Below are positions 7,688-16,425 of a stretch of DNA of 64,000 nt, one piece after another (the first letter of the stretch is position 1; each line of letters opens with the position of its first letter). The stretch comes from an uncultured Bacteroidales bacterium (GTDB taxonomy: Bacteria; Bacteroidota; Bacteroidia; Bacteroidales; F082). The stretch is taken from the NCBI GenBank assembly GCA_946407975.1, contig CAMJQC010000001.1:1-64000 (forward strand). Reading direction: 5' to 3'. A model generated the notes under the pieces. That model was not told the DNA's origin. It ran no database searches and was given only the letters and a program-made list of their open reading frames with translations. Both the position numbers and the translations under genes were made by a program.

Positions 7688-9040
7688 TTATCGGTTAAAC
7701 GACAAGGCTTCTCCCCTGTTTTCTTCATGGAAGACGCCGTTTTCGTACATTAAATTGCCATTCACAAAAGTATGGGTTACTTGAGCATTGGCCGTCATCC
7801 CATTGTATGGCGTCCATCCGCATTTATAGAGCGAAGCTTCGTCAGTAACCTGCTGATTAGCATCTAAATCAAGCAACACCAAATCGGCATGATAGCCTTC
7901 TCGGAGGAAGCCACGACGGTCAATCTGGTACAAGATGGCAGGATTGTGACACATCAGTTGCACCAGCTCCGTCAACGGAAGTTCACCTTCTTTACACAGG
8001 TTGAGCATCATCGGGAGTGAATGCTGGATGGAGGGCATTCCTGACGGGCAAGTGAAATAATCATCGACGAACTTTTCTTCCTTCGTATGAGGTGCATGGT
8101 CGGTGCCAATGGTGTCGATGCGATGATTCCGGACAGCCTCCAGCAGAGCCTTGCGGTTGAAGCTGGCCTTTATCGCCGGATTGCATTTGATACGGAAGCC
8201 TTTCTCCTCATAGTCATGGCTGTCAAGAAGCAGGTAATGCGGGCAAGTCTCAGCGGTAATCTTTTTCTCGCTCAACGGGATGTCGTTACGGAACAAGGAC
8301 AGCTCGGCTTTGGTAGAGATATGCATCACATGCAGGCGGCCTCCCATCTTATCTGCCAGCCACACCGCCTTCGACGAAGACTTCAGGCATGCCTCAGATG
8401 TGCGGATGAACGGATGCATACCCGCATCGGCTTCCGCTTCACGTTTGGAGACCAAGTCCTTGTATCGAATCATGTTGCAACGGATGGTTTCCTCATCCTC
8501 GCAATGGGCCGCCACCATACAGGGCGACTCTCTGAAGATGCGTCCCAGCACGCTGTTGTCATCAACGAGCATGCCACCCGTGCTTGACCCCATAAATACT
8601 TTTATGCCACAAACCTTCTTCGGGTCGGCCTTCACAATTTCATCGATGTTGTCATTCGTGGCGCCCAAATAAAAGGAATAATTGGCCAAAGACTTCTCGG
8701 CCGCCAGGTCGAACTTCTTCTGGAGCGAAGCCAGCGTCACAGTCTGTGGCACCGTGTTAGGCATATCCATAAAGGTAGTGACGCCGCCCGCTACCGCAGC
8801 ACGGCTTTCCGAATAAATGTCACCCTTATGGGTCAGGCCTGGTTCACGGAAATGCACATGTTCATCGATAACGCCAGGAAAGAGATATTTCCCTTTTGCC
8901 TCTATGACAGTGGCCGAACCACAATCAAAAGACTCATCAGCTTGAACGATCTTGGCGATCTTGCCATCTGAAACAAAAACGCTTGCCACAAAGGTCTTCC
9001 CTTCGTTGACAAGCGTTGCATCTTTGATATAATAATTCAT
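7688..9040 (-). CDS. pyrC: dihydroorotase
   Basis: 450 residues, an amidohydrolase that cyclises carbamoyl-aspartate to dihydroorotate in pyrimidine synthesis. The HxH metal motif is H61-V-H63 in DEHVHFREPG. The carbamylated lysine is in the IKVFMGSS segment, and TDHAPHT near residue 310 carries the catalytic aspartate. Length and motifs fit the class I (PyrC/AllB-like) enzymes of Bacteroidota. Its ATG overlaps the stop codon of the upstream glycosyltransferase in an ATGA, so the two are translationally coupled. Confidence 0.95.
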   Translation of the reverse strand: MNYYIKDATLVNEGKTFVASVFVSDGKIAKIVQADESFDCGSATVIEAKGKYLFPGVIDEHVHFREPGLTHKGDIYSESRAAVAGGVTTFMDMPNTVPQTVTLASLQKKFDLAAEKSLANYSFYLGATNDNIDEIVKADPKKVCGIKVFMGSSTGGMLVDDNSVLGRIFRESPCMVAAHCEDEETIRCNMIRYKDLVSKREAEADAGMHPFIRTSEACLKSSSKAVWLADKMGGRLHVMHISTKAELSLFRNDIPLSEKKITAETCPHYLLLDSHDYEEKGFRIKCNPAIKASFNRKALLEAVRNHRIDTIGTDHAPHTKEEKFVDDYFTCPSGMPSIQHSLPMMLNLCKEGELPLTELVQLMCHNPAILYQIDRRGFLREGYHADLVLLDLDANQQVTDEASLYKCGWTPYNGMTANAQVTHTFVNGNLMYENGVFHEENRGEALSFNR

Positions 9041-9774
9041 TTTACCCTAGGTTTGATTTGTCCGGTAAGACCGCGCCAACGGAGATTAAGGACACCGAAA
9101 ATAGCCTCTCCAAAAATACCCTTGCTCATCTTCGACTGGCCTTCGCGGCGGTCGGTGAAGACAATCGGCACTTCCTCTATCTTGAACCCGAGTTTCCAGG
9201 CGGTATATTTCATCTCGATCTGGAAGGCATAGCCCACGAATTTGATTCTGTCAAAATCGATGGTCTCCAACACCCTGCGCGTATAGCAGACGAAACCTGC
9301 CGTTGTGTCGCGCACCTTCATCCGAGTAACGAAACGCACGTATGCGGAGGCGTAATATGACATCAGCACGCGGCTCATCGGCCAGTTGACCACATTGACG
9401 CCCGTCTTATAGCGTGATCCGACCGAGAGGTCAGCTCCCTCGGCACAGGCATCGTGCAGCCTCGACAGGTCATCGGGATTGTGAGAGAAGTCAGCATCCA
9501 TCTCATAGACGTACTGGTAATCGCATTCCAACGCCCACTTGAATCCCGCGATATAGGCCGTTCCAAGCCCCAGCTTTCCAGGACGTTCAATGATATGCAA
9601 ACGTTTTGGAAACTCCGTCATCAGACCTCTTACGATGTCGGCAGTGCCGTCGGGGCTGTTGTCATCAATGATGAGAATGTCGAACGTCATCGGCAAGTTG
9701 AAGACATAACGGATGATCTTTTCGATGTTCTCTTTTTCCTTATAGGTCGGAATAATAACCAGATTTTCGGCCAT
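9037..9774 (-). CDS. polyprenol-phosphate mannosyltransferase-type glycosyltransferase (GT2)
   Basis: 245 residues, no transmembrane tail. GT-A fold motifs are IIPTYKEKENI at 7-17, IIDDNSPDGTADIV near 35-48, the DxD-containing EMDADFSHNPDDL near 90-102, and the DPM1-type GFVCYTRR and DRREGQSKMS segments. Such enzymes transfer a sugar, usually mannose, from the GDP donor to a lipid phosphate carrier at the cytosolic face of the membrane. It is the first gene of an operon with pyrC, a pairing I recall as common in Bacteroidota. A -7 box lies 31 bp upstream. Confidence 0.9.
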   Translation of the reverse strand: MAENLVIIPTYKEKENIEKIIRYVFNLPMTFDILIIDDNSPDGTADIVRGLMTEFPKRLHIIERPGKLGLGTAYIAGFKWALECDYQYVYEMDADFSHNPDDLSRLHDACAEGADLSVGSRYKTGVNVVNWPMSRVLMSYYASAYVRFVTRMKVRDTTAGFVCYTRRVLETIDFDRIKFVGYAFQIEMKYTAWKLGFKIEEVPIVFTDRREGQSKMSKGIFGEAIFGVLNLRWRGLTGQIKPRVK

Positions 9775-9804
9775 AGGTGCTATTTTTTTTCATTTAACAA
9801 CGTG

Positions 9805-9812
9805 CAAATATA
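9805..9812 (-). promoter_or_regulatory. -7 promoter box of the glycosyltransferase-pyrC operon
   Basis: TATATTTG on the minus strand fits TAnnTTTG, 31 bp from the start codon. No clear -33 element. Confidence 0.45.
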
Positions 9813-9842
9813 ATGTAAAATTGCGCATGGCCCGTTACGAAG

Positions 9843-9872
9843 TAAAAAAAAGCCCACCAAAGGCGGGCTTTT
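9843..9872 (-). terminator. terminator of the DUF5689 lipoprotein operon
   Basis: AAAAAAGCCC-ACC-AAA-GGCGGGCTTTTTT forms a hairpin with one A/C mismatch and T-tracts on both strands, 26 bp beyond the lipoprotein stop codon. Confidence 0.75.
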
Positions 9873-9897
9873 TTCAGATTTCAAATGGAGCTGTATT

Positions 9898-12546
9898 TTA
9901 CTCCACCACCAGATTCTTCACTTCCCAAACGGCAGAACCATTGCTTGTGCTGGTATATTTGAAGGCGATGGTAACGACATTGCCGGTGAATTGCGACAAA
10001 TTTGCCGTAGAAGACACAAATGTCCAATTGTTGCCAGCCGGCCATTGATCCAATATCAGTTCCGACCATGAAGCAGCAGTGACATCACCTTGATAATCAT
10101 TAGATATCAACACATGCAAAACGCCTTCTGGTGACAGTTTATTGACTGCCTGCTCAAAACTCAATGTGGCGTTCGTAGCGTTTGATAAATCGATGGCGGG
10201 CGAAACAAGCCAGCTCTCAGTAGCGTAAGAATGGTCTACGAAAGCACTCGCTCTCATGCAATTGTATTGTGTGTCATGGATCCAAACATAGGTCAAGTCT
10301 TCCGGAAGCACAACGTCTTGGATAGTGAAATTGCCTTGTCCGTTCTCAAAACTCTCTGAAAAGATATAGTCGGAAGGATCAGGAGGCGTAAAGCCTTCGA
10401 GGACGAAGGAGTCATTGGAGCCATTGCTGTCGCGCAGACCAGCTTGGGCGAAATAGGTGCGGAGTTTGCCATTCACAGCAAGCCGTTTGCCCAAATTGTC
10501 AGGATGGTCAAGCAGGTTCACTTCCGTGCGCAAAGGCTTGCCAGCGGGCAGATTCACGAAGAGACAGTTGCCGATGTTGGTTTCGTTAGGATCGTCAGCG
10601 ATGACCACATTGGTGGCTGAGGTGAAAGGAGCAGACCAGTCGATGTCGGAAGGTGAAGTGACCGTACTTGCTCCGTTGACCACGCTACCCACGATATAAC
10701 CTTGCACCCATGCGACGACATCCTGATTCTGCAATTGGATGCCCGAGCCAACGTTATAAGGATCCTCTGCGGTGCCGCTACCACCTGGAGTCGGTCCTGG
10801 AGGAGGCGTCGGGGCGCCACCTTCCTTGATAAGTATGCGCTTCACCTCGATGGTACCTGCCTTTACATCGGTGGAGAGATACTTCACGGCGACATGAACC
10901 ACTTGACCTGCAAACTGCGAAAGGTCGACATCGGTGGTGGCGAAGTCGTTCCAATTGCTGCCAGAGACCCAGGTGGCAGGCACAGGTGTCCATGAAGCCA
11001 TGTTCGGATCGCCCGACTCATAGTTCGAAGAGACTTGAATGGTGATATCGTTGTTCAGATCGCTGAAATATCTGGCAATGTAGGTCATGCTCAAGCTGAC
11101 CTCGCTGACGCCCTCTAACGAGACAGGGGATGAAATCAGCCAGTCTTCGTTGGCATAGTTGGTACTGTTTTCATAACCCGTCATCTTGGCCGTGCTGTAG
11201 TCGATCATCCAGGATTGAGCTCCAAACACGTCATAGGGGGCATATGTACCGAAATCAGAAGTGAAGCTCTGATCATACGGCAGATATTGCGTCTCGCCTG
11301 GTCCTGGAGGAGGCGTCGGGGCGCCACCTTCCTGAATGACAATGCTCTGCACCTCGATGGTGCCAGCCTTCACTTCCGACGACAGATACTTAATAGCCAC
11401 GTGCACCGTCTGGCCGGCATACCGCGAGAGGTCGACAGGAGTAGACACAAAATCGGTCCAGTTGCTACCCAATACCCAGGTGGCCGGAATCCGAGTCCAT
11501 GTAGCCAGATTCGGGTTGCCTGATTCATAATCCGTGGAGACATGAACGGTAATGTCATCTTGCACATTATCGAAATAACGGGCGATGTAAGTCATCGTCA
11601 TAGTGACGCTACTGACGCCTTCGAATGAAACAGGAGCCGAGATCAGCCAGTCCTCATTGGGATAGTTGGTGCTGTTTTCATAACCCGTCATCTTGGCCGT
11701 GTTGTAGTCGATCACCCACGACTGGCTTCCTGCCACGTCGTAAGTGGTATAAGAGCCAAACGACGATGAGAACGACTGATAGTAAGGCAATGTCTGGGTG
11801 CCACCGCTCGGAGGATTATAGCCGTCGAATTCAAGCTCGTTTGCCGAGCGGATGAGCAACTGCCACGTGGTGTTATACAACGAGGCAATGGCAATCATAT
11901 TACCTGTTCCCTGCGGCAACGAATCGTTGGCAAAGTTGGCATAATTGCTGGTGCGCACGATGACGCTCTTGGAGAGATCAGAAGGATCGACAAGGGTGCG
12001 GTTGCCATAGGTGTTCGGTTCAGCAAAAGTGGTCTGTTCGGTGAACATGACGTTCTCAAGCTTAACCAGTTGACCAGGTTTGATCTGACCGCCAACGATT
12101 TCTGCGATAGTTGTCACCTTAGGTTCAATCGGCTGATCATTTTCCAGAATGACAATATGGCCGTCAGCCTCGAAGCCGCTCAACTGCGGAAGACCATTGT
12201 ATAACGCATAGGTGACACCTTTCAGATAAATGCGCACCTTGTCGCCGATACGGACACCGCTAGGGGCGTTCAAATATAAATCAACGGCATCGCCTGTCTC
12301 AGGGTCTTGCATAAAAGCTGCCTTGTAAAGGTTACCGGAAACTTCGTCGGCAGTGATAGTGCCATACACAGAGGCATCATCCGTAAAGACTGTCCCCGAC
12401 TCCATCGCGAACAGGTCTGACAGCGTGTAAACCGTCCCGACAGGAAGATCCTGGATAGGCGGCACGTCATAGTCTTTCTTGCAGGAAGCAAACAGCAGGC
12501 TTGCTAAGGCAAGAAGCAGAAAACTGCGAGTGATTGTTCTTTTCAT
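9898..12546 (-). CDS. DUF5689 / choice-of-anchor J lipoprotein
   Basis: 882 residues, surface lipoprotein (lipobox LFASC, C22). Residues 30-240 form a DUF5689 OB-fold-like region (YTLSDLF... GTITADEVSGN... QDPETGDAVDLYLN). Two near-identical choice-of-anchor J (cleaved-adhesin-like) modules follow at about 246-404 and 415-573, joined by GGAPTPPPGP linkers. Then comes a DUF6359-like OB-fold domain at 585-700 (GTAEDPYNVGSGIQLQNQD...GYIVG) and a last choice-of-anchor J module at about 735-882. No catalytic motif is seen. It is 20 bp downstream of a TonB receptor gene and probably its outer-membrane partner. DUF5689 lipoproteins are often encoded beside secreted nucleases or phosphatases, as here. 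Confidence 0.88.
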   Translation of the reverse strand: MKRTITRSFLLLALASLLFASCKKDYDVPPIQDLPVGTVYTLSDLFAMESGTVFTDDASVYGTITADEVSGNLYKAAFMQDPETGDAVDLYLNAPSGVRIGDKVRIYLKGVTYALYNGLPQLSGFEADGHIVILENDQPIEPKVTTIAEIVGGQIKPGQLVKLENVMFTEQTTFAEPNTYGNRTLVDPSDLSKSVIVRTSNYANFANDSLPQGTGNMIAIASLYNTTWQLLIRSANELEFDGYNPPSGGTQTLPYYQSFSSSFGSYTTYDVAGSQSWVIDYNTAKMTGYENSTNYPNEDWLISAPVSFEGVSSVTMTMTYIARYFDNVQDDITVHVSTDYESGNPNLATWTRIPATWVLGSNWTDFVSTPVDLSRYAGQTVHVAIKYLSSEVKAGTIEVQSIVIQEGGAPTPPPGPGETQYLPYDQSFTSDFGTYAPYDVFGAQSWMIDYSTAKMTGYENSTNYANEDWLISSPVSLEGVSEVSLSMTYIARYFSDLNNDITIQVSSNYESGDPNMASWTPVPATWVSGSNWNDFATTDVDLSQFAGQVVHVAVKYLSTDVKAGTIEVKRILIKEGGAPTPPPGPTPGGSGTAEDPYNVGSGIQLQNQDVVAWVQGYIVGSVVNGASTVTSPSDIDWSAPFTSATNVVIADDPNETNIGNCLFVNLPAGKPLRTEVNLLDHPDNLGKRLAVNGKLRTYFAQAGLRDSNGSNDSFVLEGFTPPDPSDYIFSESFENGQGNFTIQDVVLPEDLTYVWIHDTQYNCMRASAFVDHSYATESWLVSPAIDLSNATNATLSFEQAVNKLSPEGVLHVLISNDYQGDVTAASWSELILDQWPAGNNWTFVSSTANLSQFTGNVVTIAFKYTSTSNGSAVWEVKNLVVE
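10793..11806 (-). repeat. in-gene tandem duplication, two units of 507 bp
   Basis: The linker sequence GGTCCTGGAGGAGGCG occurs at 10793 and again at 11300, and flanking blocks such as the one encoding AKMTGYENSTNY recur at the same offset. The 507-bp period encodes one choice-of-anchor J module plus linker (169 residues). High similarity at DNA level suggests a recent duplication or gene conversion. Confidence 0.85.
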
Positions 12547-12566
12547 AGTTCAGATATATTTTATTG

Positions 12567-15128
12567 TTATTTTCTAATTGTCAAGCTGATAAAATAATTA
12601 AGTCCATACATATAGGAGTACTTTTCCGGGAACATGTCGGGATTGTTGGCATCGAAACGAAGCTGTTCGTAGCCATAGAGCACAACGTTTTTGTTGTTAA
12701 GCAGGTTGTTGATACTCACATTGAGCAAGAAATAATACCCTTTGTAACGTTTCGACATACCGCCATAGAAATCCAAGGTAAATGCATGTCCAAGATTGGT
12801 CTGTTGCATCACATCTTCGATACGGATGTCGCCTTCGGCATAGTGTGCCATACCAAACTCAGTATGGTTATAATAATTCACATCGAAATACATATTGCCC
12901 ATATAGTTGCCATTCAGGCTGACCCACCAGTATTTTGGCGAATTATATTTGACGCCGAGAGAACCGACCGTCTCAGGGCCACTAGAGACGTGGTAGTTCT
13001 TCAAATACACGGTCTCATTCTCGATGTAAGCCGTCACGTTATTGTCGTCATAGACCGAGAAGTTCGGGCGGTTCACATAAAGATTGGAACTATTGGCTGC
13101 TGCAAGTTGCAAAGTGACGGTAGGCGACACGTTGTACTCCATGCCCAATTCCAGACCCACGCTGCGTTGCTTGACGTCCGTCATAATGAAATTGACGAAC
13201 TCACTCGTATAGCTGTTGACACTAGTGCTTGTGTTCTGATAAACGTTTTCGCAATAGAAGCTGCGGTTCCAGATCAGATCGTTCCGATTGGTCACGAAAC
13301 CTGTGAGACGTGCCTTGAAGGTCGGCGCGCTGTACTGATAGCCCAGATCTGCCGCAAAAATCTTTTCAGAAGTCACCTTATTGACTAAGGTGTTACGAGA
13401 GCGTGGAGAGGTGTAGATATCGCGGAACTGAGGCGCTTTATGCAGATAGGCTACGTTGGCAACGATATGGTTACGGCCATTGATGGAATAGACGGCACCT
13501 GCTTTCACGCCTGGATCAAAGAAATTGTTTCTAGGGGCATCACCATAAGAGTCTTCTGGGAACGAACCGTTCTGAAACAGACCTCTGCGCCAAATCTGCG
13601 TAAAGGTACCCTCCACCCCAGCATAAAGGTCGAAGTTGCCGATAAGGTAATTCACCTGGCCCCACAGATTGACATAGTTACGGTTGGCTACATAGTTATA
13701 GCTGATGACATCACCCACCTTCGCCACGTGATTGGTGTTGTTCAAGTCTACCTGATTCTCGCCATTCTCCTGGTTTTCAGCGTATTTATTGATATCATAA
13801 TAGTAATCGCCACCCAATAGGTCATCCACAGACTCATAATAACGGGTATCGCTGACACTGAAATTAAGTCCTACATTGAAATGCAAGTTTGGATTAATCT
13901 CATGCTTCAACACTGAGGCGGCACCAAATTGGAACTTGTCGTAGTTTCTTGATGCCAGGATGTATTTTGAAGCATTGCCCGTAATCGTATTGCCCTCAGT
14001 ACCATTGGCATTATGTACGGTAAAAAGGTGATTCATATTGGCCTGATACAAGGCATCCCAGTCGATTTGAGTCACACTCGGATCGGCATTACGCCATGCT
14101 TCAAGTTGCTCAAGATATTCTTGGGAGCTGTGACCATGGCCCAAGACATAACTAGGCAGGTTGCGGTAATAGTCAGGACGCGGGTCTTTGGCTTCACCCC
14201 ATTCCAAAGAGGTTTGTCCAGCCCTACCCATAAACAGATAAGCCGTAGTGGTCACCGAAGTCTTGTTCGTTGGCGTATAATAATGTGTCAACTGGAACAT
14301 AGGCTGGTGATAATCGCTCACACGTGAGTTACGCTTCACCCTTTTGCCGTTCGGAAGCGTCTGGTAACCCCAGTTGGGATTGTAATAGTTGCTTCCTATC
14401 AAGTCGTAAGCCTCTTGCACCACGGGGGATGAACCGCCACGCACACTTGGAGCAGCAAAAACTGTCAAATCAAGACTGTGTTTGTCATTGATCTTTTTCT
14501 CTGCTGATAGGAAATAGCTGTAAGCCTGATAGAAAGTGCCTTGGGTGTAGCCCTCGCCAGCATAGCGGCCACTGACATTGGCCATCAGATACCAGCCCTT
14601 GCCTATCTCGCCCGTTCCGATGGAGGCCATCACACGATGGTTATAAGAGCGGTTGGAGAAAGCATAACTTAATGAAATCTGCTTCCTGTACTCAGACGCA
14701 CGGGTCGAAATGTTAGTTAAACCGCCGATGCCGCCAAAACCGGCATCCGTCATGCCAATGCCTTCGGTGAGCGTAGAATTGCGCATTGCATCGTTAAGAC
14801 CGCCCCAATTGGAATAAATAGGCCGGCCTGTCTCAGCATCGTTCATCAGGATACCATTAATCATTACATCAGCATACTTAGAGTCGTTGCCACGCACCCT
14901 ATAGCGCAATGCACCAAAATTATAGGCCGCAATGGTGTTGAACACGTCTCTCGAAGACTTCAACAAGGTAGCGGCATCGTTTACCGTACTCGACGACTCT
15001 TCGAAATCGGAATCGTCCAAGAAGATGGTCGGCATGTCTTGTGCCGGCATTTCCGTCGAATCAGCGACCTGAGCCGACAGCCTTACCGCAAGCAATGCGA
15101 CTACCAATAATAGTAAGTATTTCTTCAT
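12567..15128 (-). CDS. TonB-dependent outer-membrane receptor
   Basis: 853 residues with a signal peptide (MKKYLLLLVVALLAVRLSAQ). There is no N-terminal carboxypeptidase-regulatory domain: after a short acidic linker the plug begins (FNTIAAYNFGALRYRVRGNDSKY, MINGILMNDAETG). The rest is a 22-strand-type barrel with many aromatic strands and a C-terminal SLTIRK. There is no SusD partner; instead a DUF5689 lipoprotein gene follows at 20 bp. The neighbouring divergent nuclease suggests that the import substrate is a product of extracellular phosphoester or nucleic-acid cleavage, though this is inference. Confidence 0.9.
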   Translation of the reverse strand: MKKYLLLLVVALLAVRLSAQVADSTEMPAQDMPTIFLDDSDFEESSSTVNDAATLLKSSRDVFNTIAAYNFGALRYRVRGNDSKYADVMINGILMNDAETGRPIYSNWGGLNDAMRNSTLTEGIGMTDAGFGGIGGLTNISTRASEYRKQISLSYAFSNRSYNHRVMASIGTGEIGKGWYLMANVSGRYAGEGYTQGTFYQAYSYFLSAEKKINDKHSLDLTVFAAPSVRGGSSPVVQEAYDLIGSNYYNPNWGYQTLPNGKRVKRNSRVSDYHQPMFQLTHYYTPTNKTSVTTTAYLFMGRAGQTSLEWGEAKDPRPDYYRNLPSYVLGHGHSSQEYLEQLEAWRNADPSVTQIDWDALYQANMNHLFTVHNANGTEGNTITGNASKYILASRNYDKFQFGAASVLKHEINPNLHFNVGLNFSVSDTRYYESVDDLLGGDYYYDINKYAENQENGENQVDLNNTNHVAKVGDVISYNYVANRNYVNLWGQVNYLIGNFDLYAGVEGTFTQIWRRGLFQNGSFPEDSYGDAPRNNFFDPGVKAGAVYSINGRNHIVANVAYLHKAPQFRDIYTSPRSRNTLVNKVTSEKIFAADLGYQYSAPTFKARLTGFVTNRNDLIWNRSFYCENVYQNTSTSVNSYTSEFVNFIMTDVKQRSVGLELGMEYNVSPTVTLQLAAANSSNLYVNRPNFSVYDDNNVTAYIENETVYLKNYHVSSGPETVGSLGVKYNSPKYWWVSLNGNYMGNMYFDVNYYNHTEFGMAHYAEGDIRIEDVMQQTNLGHAFTLDFYGGMSKRYKGYYFLLNVSINNLLNNKNVVLYGYEQLRFDANNPDMFPEKYSYMYGLNYFISLTIRK

Positions 15129-15174
15129 ATGATTGGTTATTATGAAACTACAAAAAACGGTAATTTACAATCTG

Positions 15175-15182
15175 CAAATTTA
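15175..15182 (-). promoter_or_regulatory. -7 promoter box of the TonB receptor-DUF5689 operon
   Basis: TAAATTTG on the minus strand, 46 bp upstream of the receptor ATG. No -33 TTTG at the usual distance. Confidence 0.4.
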
Positions 15183-15250
15183 GAAAATCTTTATTCACTT
15201 CCTTTATCTTTATCATTTTTTTCCAAAGCTTTTTGAAGAATTATACGGTT

Positions 15251-15282
15251 TTGAAATCAGAACTTTTTTTTCCTATCTTTGC
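15251..15282 (+). promoter_or_regulatory. promoter of the endonuclease/phosphatase gene
   Basis: TTTG (15251-15254), 20 bp, then TATCTTTG (15275-15282): a textbook Bacteroidota -33/-7 pair, 25 bp before the ATG at 15308. Confidence 0.75.
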
Positions 15283-15307
15283 AAGTTAAAGGAAATAAAA
15301 TCGATTT

Positions 15308-16357
15308 ATGATGAACAGATTTCTTGCACTCATACTTTCCGTATTGGCTTTCAGCCTTGGAATGACAAAGCTCCATGCTCAGGTACAGCAAGCCTATAAG
15401 GTGGGACTTGTCGGATTCTATAATCTTGAGAACCTCTTCGACACCATCAACGACCCGAATAAAAACGACGAAGAATTCCTACCCAGCGGCACCAACCAAT
15501 GGAATAGTGAGAAATATCTGGCCAAATTGCACAATATGGCTTATGCCATCTCCACCATTGGCACCGACATCTCCCCTGACGGCGTGGCCGTGTTAGGCAT
15601 GTCGGAAATGGAAAACCGCACCGTGCTGGAAGACCTTGTGGCTCAACCTGAGATCAAGGACAGAAACTATCAGATTGTGCATTACGACTCCCCCGATCTT
15701 CGTGGCGTGGACGTGGGTTTGATTTACAACCCGAAATACTTCAAACTTACAAACAGCAAATCCTACCGCACTGTCGTCCCTGAAAACCCCGATTTCATCA
15801 CCCGTGACCAGCTGGTGGTCTCCGGTTTGTTTGATGGCGAGATGATGCATTTCATCGTCATGCACTGGCCTTCAAGATCGGGTGGCGAAAAGCGTTCCAT
15901 GCCTGGCCGTATCGCCGCCGCCGAACTGTGCCGTCATATTGCCGACTCCATCATGCGCGACGACCCGAACGCCAAGATCATCATGATGGGTGACTTCAAC
16001 GACTATCCCACCAACAAAACCATTACGGAGCATTTAAGAGCCTCGGGCGACATGAAAGACCTGCGCGACGGCGAGTTCTTCAACCCGATGTACGAACTGC
16101 ATAAGAAGGGTTACGGAACCAACTATTACCGCGACGCTCCTGGCGTACTCGACCAGACCATCATCACTCCGGCACTCTTGCCCACCGACTATTCTACCTA
16201 TCAGTTCAAGAATGCGAAAGTCCACAGCAAGGAATTCCTGAAACAGCATGGGGGTAAATACAATGGTTATCCTTTCCGTACTTTTGGCAGCGGCGTCTGG
16301 ATGGGCGGCTACAGCGACCACTTCCCCGTGTATGTCATTCTGTTGAAGAAAGCATAA
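15308..16357 (+). CDS. secreted endonuclease/exonuclease/phosphatase family protein
   Basis: 349 residues with a cleavable signal peptide (cleavage probably after LHAQ), so periplasmic or exported. EEP-fold metal-dependent phosphoesterase motifs are FYNLENLFDT near 37-46 (metal-binding Asn/Glu region), GMSEMEN near 98-104 (catalytic Glu), HWPSRSGG, MGDFNDYPT (Asp/Asn pair) and the terminal GGYSDHFPV catalytic His. Such proteins cleave nucleic acids or other phosphoesters; which one cannot be told. It is divergent from the TonB receptor-DUF5689 operon and is likely part of the same scavenging locus. Confidence 0.9.
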   Translation: MMNRFLALILSVLAFSLGMTKLHAQVQQAYKVGLVGFYNLENLFDTINDPNKNDEEFLPSGTNQWNSEKYLAKLHNMAYAISTIGTDISPDGVAVLGMSEMENRTVLEDLVAQPEIKDRNYQIVHYDSPDLRGVDVGLIYNPKYFKLTNSKSYRTVVPENPDFITRDQLVVSGLFDGEMMHFIVMHWPSRSGGEKRSMPGRIAAAELCRHIADSIMRDDPNAKIIMMGDFNDYPTNKTITEHLRASGDMKDLRDGEFFNPMYELHKKGYGTNYYRDAPGVLDQTIITPALLPTDYSTYQFKNAKVHSKEFLKQHGGKYNGYPFRTFGSGVWMGGYSDHFPVYVILLKKA

Positions 16358-16372
16358 TTGTTTCGCAACAAT

Positions 16373-16409
16373 AAAAAATGGGGAAAGATGCGTCTTTCCC
16401 CATTTTTTT
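16373..16409. terminator. bidirectional terminator
   Basis: A perfect 16-bp stem, AAAAAATGGGGAAAGA / TCTTTCCCCATTTTTT with loop TGCG, lies between the convergent nuclease and GH20 genes. T-tracts on both strands. Confidence 0.9.
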
Positions 16410-16425
16410 ATTCATCCTCGGTATT

